Assembly (NCBI RefSeq): GCF_036850765.1
Contig: NC_089495.1
Location: 66,130,410 to 66,194,409 of the forward strand
Direction: 5' to 3'
From: Saccopteryx bilineata
Lineage: Eukaryota; Chordata; Mammalia; Chiroptera; Emballonuridae
DNA: 64,000 nucleotides
The translations under genes were made by a program, and so were the position numbers. The notes under the pieces were generated by a model, which was not told the DNA's origin, did not search any database, and saw only the letters and a program-made list of their open reading frames with translations. Positions 48,193-59,400 of the stretch are shown one piece after another (within the stretch, counting starts at the first letter, position 1; every line of letters begins with the position of its first letter).

Positions 48193-51100
48193 ATGGCAAT
48201 AAACAACTACATATCAATAATAACCTTAAATGTAAATGGATTAAATGATCCAATCAAAAGACATAGGGTAGCTGCGTGGATAAGAAAACAGGACCCATAC
48301 ATATGTTGTCTACAAGAGACACACCTTAGAGCAAAAGACACACATAGATTGAAGGTAAAAGGATGGAAAAAAACATTTCATGCAAACAGAAATGAAAAAA
48401 AAAGCAGGGGTAGCAATACTTATATCAGACAAATTGGACTTTAAAACAGAGGCTATAGTAAGAGATAAAGAAGGCCACTACATAATGATAAAGGGAGTAA
48501 TCCAACAGGAAGATATAACTATTATAAATATCTATGCACCTAATATAGGAGCACCCAAATATATAAAACAGACTTTGATGGATTTAAAGGGCGAGATCAA
48601 CAGCAATACTATAATAGTAGGGGATTTCAATACCCCACGAACATCACTAGATAGATCCTCAAGAAAGAAAATTAACAAAGAAACAGCAGACTTATTGGAA
48701 ACACTAGATCAACTCGATTTAATATATAATCTTCAGAACCTTTCACCCTAAAGCAGAAGAATATACATTCTTTTCAAGTGCTCATGGTACATTCTCTAGG
48801 ATAGACCACATGTTAGGCCAAAAAAGTGGTCTCAACAAATTTAAGAAGACTGAAATCATATCAAGCACTTTCGCCGATCACAACGGCATGAAACTAGAAA
48901 TGAATCACAACAGAAAAGCTCAAAAATTCTCAAACACATGGAAACTAAATAGCAGGGTGTTAAATAATGAATGGATTAAGAATGAGATCAAAGAAGAAAT
49001 AAAAAAATTCCTAGAAACGAATGACAATGAGCATACAACAACTCAAAATTTATGGGACACAGCGAAAGCAGTGCTGAGAGGGAAGTTCATAGCACTACAG
49101 GCACACTTTCAGAAGCTAGAAAAAGCTCAAATAAACAACTTAACCCTGCATCTAAAAGAAGTAGAAAAAGAACAGCAAGTAAAGCCCAAATGTAGTAGAA
49201 GGAAGGAAATAATAAAGATCAGAGCAGAAATAAATGACATAGAGGCTAAAGAAACAATACAGAGGATCAATGAAACTAGGAGCTGGTTCTTTGAAAAGGT
49301 AAACAAGATTGATGAACCTTTAAGTAGATTCACCAAGAAAAAGAGAGAGAGGACTCAAATAAATAAAATTAGAAATAAGAGAGGAGAAATAACAACTGAC
49401 ACAACAGAAATACAAAATATTGTAAGAAAATACTATGAAGAACTGTATGCCAAAAAACTAGACAACCTAGATGAAATGGACAAATTCCTTGAAACATACA
49501 ATCTTCCAAAAATCAATCTGGAAGAATCAGAAAACCTAAACAGACCAATTACAACAAATGAGATTGGAACAATTATCAAAAAACTCCCAACAAAGAAAAG
49601 TCCGGGGCCCGATGGCTTCACAACGCAATTCTACCAAATATTCAAAAAAGAACTAACTCCTATCCTTCTCAAACTATTTCAAAAAATTCAAGAGGAAGGA
49701 AGACTTCCAAGCTCCTTTTATGGGGCGAGCATAATTCTGATTCCAAAACCAGGCAAAGACAACACAAAGAAAGAAAATTATAGGCCAATATCTCTGATGA
49801 ATATAGATGCTAAAATCCTCAACAAAATATTAGCAAACTGGATCCAACAATATATGGAAAAAACCATACACCATGATCAAGTAGGATTTATTCTGAGGTG
49901 GCAAGGCTGGTACAATATTTGTAAATCAATCAGTGTGATTCATCAGATAAACAAAAAGAAGGAGAAAAACCACATGATAATTTCAATAGATGCAGAAAAA
50001 GCATTTGATAAAATCCAGCACCCATTCATGATCAAAACTCTCAGCAAAGTGGGAATACAGGGAACATACCTCAACATGATAAAAGCCATCTAGGGGAAAC
50101 CCACAGCCAATATCATACTCAATGGGCAAAAATTAAAAGCAATACCCTAAAGATCAGGAAAAAGGCAAGGGTGCTCCCTTTCACCACTCTTATTTAACAT
50201 GGTCCTGGAAGTCCTAGGAACAGCAATCAGACAAGAAGAAGAAATAAAAGGCATTCAAGTTGGAAAAGAAGAAGTAAAACTATCATTATTTGCAGATGAT
50301 ATGATATTGTATATAGAAAACCCTAAAGTCTCAGTCAAAAAGCTACTGGACCTGATAAATGAATTCAGCAAAGTGGCAGGATATAAAATCAATACTCAGA
50401 AATCAGAGGCACATTTATACACCAACAATGAACAGTCAGAAAGAGAAATTAAGGAAACAATCCCCTTTACAATTACAACCAAAAAAATAAAGTACCTAGA
50501 AATAAACTTAACCAAGGAGACTAAAGACTTGTACTCGGAAAATTACAAAGCATTGATAAAAGAAATCAAGGAAGATACAAATAAGTGGAAGCATATACCG
50601 TGCTCAAGGTTAGGAAGAATAAACATCATTAAAATGTCTATATTACCCAAAGCAATCTATAAATTCAATGCAATACCAATTAAAATACCCATGACATACT
50701 TCAAAGATATAGAACACATATTCCAAAAATTTATATAGAATCAAAAGAGAACACGAATAGCCTCAGCAATCTTAAAAAAGAAGAATAAAGTGGGAGGTAT
50801 CACACTCTCTGATATCAAGTTATGCTACAAGGCCATTGCACTCAAAACAGCCTGGTACTGGCATAAGAACAGGCATATAGATCAATGGAACAGAACAGAA
50901 AACCCTGAAATAAACCCACAGTTCTATGGACAACTGATATTTGACAAAGGAGGTAAGGAAATACAATGGAGTAAAGACAGCCTCTTTAACAAATGGTGTT
51001 GGGAAAATTGGACAGTTACCTGCAAAAAAAAAAATGAAACTAGATCACCAGCTTACACCACTCACAAAAATAAACCCAAAATGGATAAAAGACTTAAATG

Positions 51101-51994
51101 TAGGCCGTGAAACCATAAGCATCTTAGAAGAAAACATAGGCAGTAAGCTCTCGGACATCTCTCGGAGCAATATATTTGCTGATTTATCTCCACAGGGAAG
51201 TGAAATAAAAGACAGGATAAACAAATGGGACTATATCAAAGTAAAAATTTTTGCACAGCTAAAGACAAACTACACAATGCGAGAACATATTTGACAATAC
51301 GTTTGATAAGGGGTTAATAACCAAAATTCATAAAGAACTTGTAAAACTCAACACCAGGAAGACAAACAATCCAATCCAAAAATGGGCAAAAGAAATGAAT
51401 AGACACTTCTCCAAAGAGGATATACAGATGGCCAATAGGCATATGAAAAAATGCTCAACATCACTAATCATTAGAGAAATGCAAATTAAAACCACAATGA
51501 GATATCACCTCACACCAGCCAGAATGGCGCTCATCAACAAAACAACATAGAATAAGTGCTGGCGAGGATGTGGAGAAAAGGGAACCCTCCTGCACTGCTG
51601 GTGGGAATGCAGACTGGTGCAGCCACTGTGGAAAACAGTATGGAGATTCCTCAAAAAACTGAAAATTGAACTGCCTTTTTACTCAGCTATCCCACTTTTA
51701 GGAATATACCCCAAGGAGACCATAGAACGGCTCCAAAAGGAGAAATGCACCCCCACATTTGTGGCAGCATTGTTCACAATAGCAAACATCTGGAAACAGC
51801 CCAAGTGTCCATCAGAGGACGAGTGGATTAGAAAGCTTTGGTTCACATATACTATGGAATACTACTCAGCCATAAGAAATGATGACATCGGATCATTTAC
51901 AATAACATGGATGGACCTTGACAACATTATACGGAGTGAAATAAGTAAATCAGAAAAAAAATCTAAGATGAATCCATACATAGATGGGATATAA
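48193..51994 (+). pseudogene. L1 ORF2, multiply broken
   Basis: ORF2 starts at ATG 48193 ('SIITLNVNGLND'). A frameshift in an A run near 48398 moves to the frame at 48380-48751, another near 48730 to the frame 48810-50093. A TAG at 50091-50093 replaces Tyr after 'MIKAI', and more shifts follow near 50150 and after 50738. Endonuclease ('IDHMLGQ', '[10 protein letters not shown]'), reverse transcriptase ('[12 protein letters not shown]', FADD at 50289-50300) and the C-terminal '[14 protein letters not shown]' region remain in order. The protein cannot be made in one piece. The sequence still fits the family's normal order and length. Confidence 0.9.
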
Positions 51995-52029
51995 AAATGA
52001 GACTCAGAGACATGAACAAGAATGTGATG

Positions 52030-52102
52030 GCAACAGGGGTGGGGGTTGGGGGGAGGAGGGGATGGGGTGAAGAAGGAGAGGGGTTGCGGGAGGGGAGGGG
52101 CA
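52030..52102 (+). repeat. G-rich tract in L1 3' UTR
   Basis: Runs such as 'gggtgggggttggggggagg' and 'gggttgcgggaggggagggg' follow each other on the L1 sense strand. This matches the mammalian L1 3' UTR polypurine feature and offers several quadruplex-forming combinations. Confidence 0.85.
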
Positions 52103-52280
52103 CAAAGAAAACCAGATAGAAGGTGACAGAAGACAATTTAACTTTGGGGGAGGGGTATACAGCACAATCAAAAGTCAAAATAATCTAGAGATGTTTTCTC
52201 TCAACATATGTACTCTGATTTATCAATGTCACTGCATTAAATTTAATAAATAAATTTTTTTAAAAAGGTAAACAAGAGAG

Positions 52281-54800
52281 AAGAACCTATAAATAAACTC
52301 ATCAAGGACAAAAAAGAGAGGATCCAAATAAATAAATTTAGAAATGAAAGTGGTAAAGTAACAACTGACACTGCAGAAATACAAAGAATTTAAATTTATA
52401 AAAAAATACTATAAAAATATATTTGCCAAAAATTGGACAACCTAAGCAAAATGGATAAATTCCTAGAAACATTTAATTTTCCAAATCTCAATCTGGAATA
52501 ATCAGAAAACCTAAACATCATGATTACAACAAATGGAATTGAAACAGTTATCAAAAACTCCCAGCAAGCACAAGTCTCAGACCTGATGGCTTCACAGGTG
52601 AATTTCACCAATCTTACAAAGAACTAACACTTACCCTACTCAAGCTGTTTAAAAAAATTCAAAAGAAGAGAAGACTTCCAAACTCCTTTTATGAATTAAG
52701 CATTATCCTCATTCTAAAACCAAGTAAAGGCTCTACAAAAAAGAAAACTATAGGCCAATATCCTTAATAAGAATAGTTTCTAAAATTCTCAACAAAATAT
52801 TAGCAAACTGGATCCAGCAATATATCAAAATGATCATATATCATGATCAAATGGGATTCATTCCAGGTAGGCAAAGCTGGTACAACATTTGCAAATCAAT
52901 AAATGTGATTCATCACATAAAAAAAGAAAGGATAAAAATCACATGATTTTATCAATAGATGCAGAAAGAGCATTTAATAAAGTCCAGCACCCATTTATGA
53001 TCAAAACTATTAGCATAGTGGGAAAACAGAAAACATACCTAAATATAATAAAGGCCATCTGTAACAAACCAACAGCCAACATCATATACTCAATGGGCAA
53101 ATATTAAATGCAACTCCTTTAAGATCAGGAACAAGGCAGGGGTGTCCCCTTTCACCACTCTTATTCAACATAGTTTTGGAAGTCCTAGCCACAACAATCA
53201 GCCAAGAAGAAGAAATAAAAGGCACCCAACTTGGAAAAAAAGAAATTAAAACTCTTATTATTTGCTGATGACATAATACTGTACACAGAAAACCCTAAGG
53301 TCTCAGTCAAAATACTACCTGACCTGATAAATGAATTCGGCAAGGTGGCAGGATATAGAATTAATATTCAGAAGTAAGTGGATATTTTATGTATCAACAA
53401 TAGACTGTCAGAAAAAGAAATTAAGGAAACAATCCTATTCACTATTGCAACAAGAAAAATAAAATGCCTAGGAACAAATTTAACCATGGAGGTAAAAGAC
53501 TTGTTGTACTCAGAAAATTATGAGACATTGAAGAAAGAAATCAAGGAAGATACAAACAAGTGGAAGCATATACTATGTTCATGGGTAGGAAGAATAAACA
53601 TCATTAAAATGTCTATACTACCTAAAGCAATCTATAGAATCAATGCAATTCCTATTAAAACACCAAATGGCATACTTCACAGATGTAGAACATATATTTT
53701 GAAAATGTATGAAACCAAAAAAGAACCTGAATAGCCTTAGCAATCTTGAAAATGAAGAACGAAGTGGGAGGTATCACACTTTCTGGTATCAAGTTATAAT
53801 ACAAGGCCATTATAATCAAAACAGCTTGATATTGACAGAAGAACAGACATACAGATCAATGCAACGGATCAGAGAACTCAGAAATAAACCCATGCGTTTA
53901 TGGTCAATTGATATATGACAAAGGAGGCAAGAGTATACAATGGAGTAAAAAATATTCTCTTTAATAAACTGTGTTGGGAAAACTGGATAGGTACATGCAA
54001 AAAATAAAACTGGACCAACTTATACTATTCACAGCAATAAACTCAAAATGGATAAAAGACTTAAATGTAAGTCACAAAATCAAAAATCTAGGCAGTAAAC
54101 TTTTTAATATCTCTCATATCAATATTTTTGCTGACTTATTTCCATGGGCTAGTGAAATAAAGGACAAAATAAACAAATGGAACTATATAAAACTAAAAAG
54201 CTTTTGTATTGCGAAAGATACTATTAACAAAATAAAAAGATAACCCACACAATGGGAGAACATATTCGCTGATATGTCTGATAAGTGGTGAATAACCAAA
54301 ATTTATAAAGAACTTCTAAAACTCAACACCAGGAAGGTACACAATCTAATTAAAGTATGGGCAAAGGAAATGAACAGACACTTCTCCAAAGAGGATATAC
54401 AAATGGTCAATAGGCAGATGAAAAAATGTTCAATGTCCTAATCATCAGAGAAATGCAAATTAAATCCACAGTGAGATATCACCTCAACCTATCAGATTGG
54501 CTTGCTTTAAGAAATCAATACAAAACAAATGCTGGCGAGGGTGTGGAGAAAAGGAAACTATCCTACACTGCTGGTGGGAATGCAGACCTGTGCAGCTACC
54601 GGGGAGAACAATATGCAATTTCCTCAGGGGAAAAAAAATGGAATTGCCTTCTGACCCAGCTATCCAACTTTTAGGAATACATCCTAAGAATTCCAAAACA
54701 CTGATTCAAAAAAAGATATGCACCCCTATAAATATTGCAGCATTGTTTACAATAGGCAAGATCTGGAAATAGCCCTAATGTTTATCAGTGGACATGGATT
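52281..54800 (+). pseudogene. Old L1 ORF2 remainder (RT to C-terminus)
   Basis: After the inner L1 the old ORF2 resumes with linker text, the polymerase region ('[19 protein letters not shown]' near 52940) and a worn active-site region near 53260 ('tatttgctgatgacataa', which is the FADD codons one base out of the longer frame). The C-terminal '[20 protein letters not shown]' frame (54497-54772) keeps the CX3CX7HX4C spacing. Frames 52889-53107, 53378-53734, 53971-54243 and 54497-54772 are its surviving pieces. Confidence 0.85.
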
Positions 54801-55092
54801 AAAAAGCTATGGTACATTTACACAATGGAATACTACATGCCCATGAAAAAGAAAAAATCTTACCTTTTTGTGATGGCATAGATGGACCTGGAGATTTTTA
54901 TGCTAAGTGAAATAAACCAGGCAAAGAAAGACAAATATCATACGATCTCACTTATATGTAGAATCTAATGAATACAGTGAAATGAGGAACAGAATGGAGG
55001 CAGAGGTGGGGTCATGGGGAGCATAGATACAGCTGTCAGAGGGAAGGGAGGTGAGAGGACTGAATCAGAGAAAGTAAAGAGATTAGTGAAAT

Positions 55093-55165
55093 TATATATA
55101 TATATATAAATTATATATATATAATTATATATATTTATATAACATATATATATATATAACACATA
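55093..55165. repeat. (TA)n microsatellite in old L1 3' UTR
   Basis: Blocks of alternating T and A with minor interruptions lie just 5' of the L1 tail. Such tracts are unstable and often grow from L1 3' UTR or poly(A) sequence. Confidence 0.8.
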
Positions 55166-55350
55166 AGTACAGAAAACAGGACAGCAAATCCCAGAGGGAA
55201 GACGAGAGGGAATCACAGAGAAGGAGTCAAACAGGGTGTAACAGGGGCTCATTGTCGGGGGGTGTGGGTGTTATATTGAGTGGGACACTTGAATGCATCT
55301 TAACACAATATATCATATTTTAAAATTAATAAAAGTACAATATTTTTTAA

Positions 55351-57099
55351 AATTGCTCTCAAAAGAAGAAAAAAGAAAACTATCACTATCCATTTGCACC
55401 CACGAGTCTTCTCCACTTAAACATACAGATTTGAAATTTGTATGATGATTTTAGGTAACTTAATGAGAAAAGACAAATAACTAAATGAGGAAATATAAAA
55501 TAACCCATGGTATTATTGTAAGGATAAAGTTTTCTAGGAGTAGAGATCTAAGAACTCATTTAAAATGTTCAGATTTTGACTCATTAATAAAATTAAAGAT
55601 GCAAAAACAAAGCAAGGAGAGATATTTTGTGGCAAAATCCATAAAAATTGTGGCATTATTTTGTAGATAGATAAAGATAGAACTACATAGCTATAAATTA
55701 TGCAAAATTAAAAATGAGAGAGCAGAATATTTTAAATCATTTTATTGATTTGAGCTAAGGAATTTATTATGAATTACTCTTCAAGTTTTGTGATGTATTT
55801 TAGAATGAAGAATGATCAAGCCAGGTAATTGGGAACTAGCCAGAAATAAAATTGGCTGCATATATTAAACATTATGTCTCTGTATTTTTAGGAAGCTCTC
55901 AGAAAAACTCGTCAGTCTTGCAGTACATGAAATCTTGAGCAGAGATTGTGTTAGACTGCCTTGCATGATATTCTTGGCAATAAATAGCTACAGGTTATCA
56001 GGCAGCTTGTCAACCACATATCATATATTTGTTCTTCTGGAAAAGAAAACTCATTTTTCAATGGAGAACTAAAATCTATGCTATGGCAAGTCCTCTTTCT
56101 GGAATGAAATAGAAAACTATGGGACAAGATATTTCTTATTTGCCCTCAGAGATGTCAGTTTCTTTTATTAAGTTAGCTAGATTTTTTTTCTTTTTAATTG
56201 TAGTGTGACTTATTTCCTATCTTATGTGCTCTAAATTAAACTGGGGATTTTACTTTCCCCGTGTAGAGTAAGATGACTGTGAATTGCAACAGGGGAAGTA
56301 GATGACTGGAAGTATGCCAGTATTCATGAAAAAGGAGTGTGAATGTGAACTCTGTGTTTTTCATTTAAGCCTTTTCTGTCTTGCTGACAGCATCAGGGAG
56401 GTGAGTTGAGCAAAAAGCAGCTGCTGATATATAAAAAAAAGAAAACAAGTAGCTGAGAACTGAAATGGATAAGCGGCCCCAGTTTTTAACTAAGAAGGTT
56501 AGAAAGCAGTCATTTATAGCAATCTGCTAAATGATGTAGAAACCATTTGAACTCTAAAAGAACTGAAGGTTCAGGAAAGCCTAGTGGAAAATAATACAGA
56601 AAATGCTTAAAGAAATGTGTCAAGAGTGAAATTACGTGTTTTAAATTATATATTTTATATGTGAAACTCTATTCAACATTCTTTTATAATTCTACAGTGT
56701 AATAGGAACCCAATGTTAAACATCCCGTCTTGCTTTTAAGCAAGTTTGGTAATTAAAAATTTAATGACAATGTGGGATCAGTGGTTCTGTATATTTCTTA
56801 TTGGTTTTCAAGTTATTTTCATATATTCCTTCCTAAAAATCTTAATAATGTCAATATACCCAGGTGATTGTACTAGACTTCTATTTTATCGAATTCTCTA
56901 TCTTCACCTTTACCCTATTTCTGCTATTACTGTTATGCTCTTGCGACTCTCAAAAATTAAATCCTCTATCATTTCTATTCTGTTCAGCTATCCCTCTCTG
57001 ATTATCACCTTTGATTCCTGTGAGCTTCCTCTACCAGAATTCCATTAATGTGGTTCCATGAGCTTTTTGCTGTCTCTCAATTTGTTTATGTCTTTTCTT
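55351..57099. other. Intergenic stretch, nothing recognised
   Basis: Short frames (for example 56746-57048) have no family motif. No repeat could be assigned with confidence. Confidence 0.5.
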
Positions 57100-59120
57100 C
57101 TGTTCTTAATCAATTTAAATCCCATGATCAGTCATTATAAAACTATCTTACTTATCCCAGAACCTCACTGCCTTTCTCATTTTTCATCACTCTGTTGACA
57201 AAACCACAGCCTTGTTTAAATTAAACTCTCTACCTACCATATCCTTGCTCCCATGCAGCTTAATGTGGCGTAGGAAAATATACCCACAGTAATTCTTTCC
57301 ACTTTAAATTTCTAATTATAAACCTGATGTTGATTTTAGTGCTATCCAGAAGTCATACTATATTCCTCTAATCTGATCATTGATTCACTCTCCTAGATGC
57401 CCCTCTGACAGTGGCTCCTCTCTTTGTACTTCCTACTCTATCCTCAACCTTATTGTGATTATTCTTTACAAAATTAAGTAATCAAAAGAGAACTTCCATA
57501 GCATCTAATTTCAGATTTACTCCCATCCTCTGTTTATCTTTTGCTGTACATTAGCTGTTTACATTCCTATCAAAAGCTAATACTTACACCTGTAATCTTG
57601 ATTGCACCTACTTAAAGACATTGCTTCAGCAATCCCTCTTTATTTCACTTATATTACCACTTTCTACATTTCTACAGTCATTTCTTGCATGATATAAAAT
57701 AATGTTATTTCTTGATTCCTTTTACAGTACAATGGTTTAAAGAATGTGTTTATATTTACAGATTTTATTCTTTATTTTTCCAATTTTATTTTCATCCTAT
57801 ACCATTCAGTCTTCCACTCCCATCCTTTGATTGAAATAAATTTTTCACTGTCAATAAATTCTATGTCACTAAACTTAAAATTTGGTGTCCAAGAGTCGTG
57901 TTTTATGTTGTTGATAACTCTTTTTCTTGACAAGCTACTTTTCTTATACTTCCAGGTCATTGGTCATTGTTGCCATTATTTTCTGTCTTTTATCTTATTC
58001 AGTTGTTGCTATTGCTCAGTCTTCATGACGGTTCTTCTCTCCCAACATCACAATGAACCAGGCTCAGTTTGAGAACCCATTTTTCATATAACTATGCTCA
58101 TTCTCTTGGTAATATGATCCAATTTATGACTTTAAGTTTTATTTATTATTATAAATAAAGTGAATACATCTAAGTCCTAATTTCCAAATATGTATCTTCT
58201 ACTCAGACATATCTTTGCAAATTCATTTGTACAGAAGCCTAGCTGATAATTTCACTTATAAAATTTAAATGTATTTAAAATTTAACTCTTGGTTCTCACC
58301 CCCCATTTCAAAAGAAAAAGAAAAAGAAGACATTCCACCCACATTCTTTTCCATTATTCTCAGTTGATAATAACATAATTCCTCTAGTTTCTCGGTAAGA
58401 AAAGTTGCAGTTATTATTAATTTCTCCCTTGTCTCAAAATCAAGCAGTCAAATTTTCCTGTTGGCTCTACTTTCAAGTGAATTTCTTTCCATCTACCTTA
58501 TTACCACTTCGACCCAAGCCACTGTGGCTTTTAACTTGAATTCTGCAACAACCTCTAAATTGTCTCTGTAATTTCATCCTTGCTGTACACATCCTACATC
58601 TTAATCTCAAAATGCTTCAATTATTGCTCTTTGAAAAACTATTAAGACCTTATCATGTCCTGAATATCCCTACATTATTTGCCTCCAATTCATTGTCTGT
58701 CTTACTCCTCCCACTATTATCTCTCTCTTTTATACCTGTAGACCCACATTGATTTTTTGATATTCCTTAACTGTTCCAGACAAACTTCCCAATTAGACCA
58801 TTTGTGCTTACTAATCTCTTTGCCTAAACATTTCCCCCTAGATAACTGTATGTCATCCCTTAAGTCTTTGCTTAAAAGATCTCTCAATAAATTTTGATAT
58901 GACTACCTTATTTAAAACTACAATCTTCCCTTCACAAATTCCACATATTTATCTTACTATATTTTATTGCACTTATCATAACCTAATATAACATAAAATT
59001 TTTAAATTTACTTTTGTATTTTGATTAATATTATAATCCCCATTAAACTCCAGAAAAGCAGTACTTTTGTCAGCTTTTGTTTACAGACTATCTCAAATTC
59101 CTTAAATTGTGTCTGCAGTG
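57100..59120 (+). repeat. Ancient interspersed repeat, family unassigned
   Basis: This C/T-rich stretch has the phrase order of a common ancient mammalian repeat: 'acccaagccactgtggcttt', 'cttgaattctgcaacaacc', 'tctgtaatttcatccttgct' and, later, 'cttaagtctttgcttaaaag' and 'ttttattgcacttatcataa'. I cannot name the family from memory with confidence and the limits are rough. The whole is too diverged to code. Confidence 0.4.
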
Positions 59121-59179
59121 TATATTTAATATATCCTTATCAGAAAAAAAATTATTCTGTCAATGGTAATAAGATTAAT

Positions 59180-59400
59180 TTAGAATGATGGGTTCAACAT
59201 CAGACCTTAGCTTCTTTTATTCACTACTAGCTGTGTGACCAGAAGTAACTTTAATCTCTGTAAATGTGTAAAATAGAATAACAATAATATCTACCATGTA
59301 CAATAGTTGTTAATGACTGAATTTTTTAGTCATTATAAGCACACAGTAATAATAACAGTAAATGATAGCTCATTTAACACATGATAACCATTTTTGTTAT
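59180..59400 (+). repeat. MIR relic
   Basis: In order: 'actactagctgtgtgaccag' (the MIR core motif), 'taatctctgtaaatgtgta', 'aaaatagaataacaataata', 'ctaccatgtacaatagttg' and 'agcacacagtaataat'. Ancient and inert; the core is well kept. Confidence 0.75.

Larger units (their letters stand above)
46336..52258 (+). mobile_element. Younger full-length L1 inserted in the old L1
   Basis: A 22 bp exact duplication is at 46314-46335 and 52259-52280, so both ends are certain. The element is 5.9 kb: 5' end 'ttcaagatggcagcggagta' with a YY1-like aagatggc (46339-46346), 5' UTR to 47241, ORF1 47242-48135, ORF2 48193-51994, then a G-rich 3' UTR and an AATAAA near 52245. ORF1 is open but ORF2 has several lesions. 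Its 5' UTR is shorter than and unlike that of the L1 at 33029-41083, so a different subfamily is likely. Confidence 0.93.
41546..55350 (+). mobile_element. Old L1 (host of two SINEs and a second L1)
   Basis: The order on the plus strand is a 5' UTR (41546-43464), ORF1 (from the ATG near 43467, 'ATGGCAAAGAAATACAACC') to about 45180, ORF2 from about 45250, and a 3' end near 55350 with an A-rich tail and a (TA)n stretch. It is interrupted by SINEs (43587-43987, 44341-44726) and by a younger L1 (46336-52258). A phrase just before ORF1 ('aacagctgattccaaccc') matches the same place in the inner L1 (near 47133). ORFs are broken throughout. The left end meets the old minus-strand L1 head to head. Confidence 0.85.
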
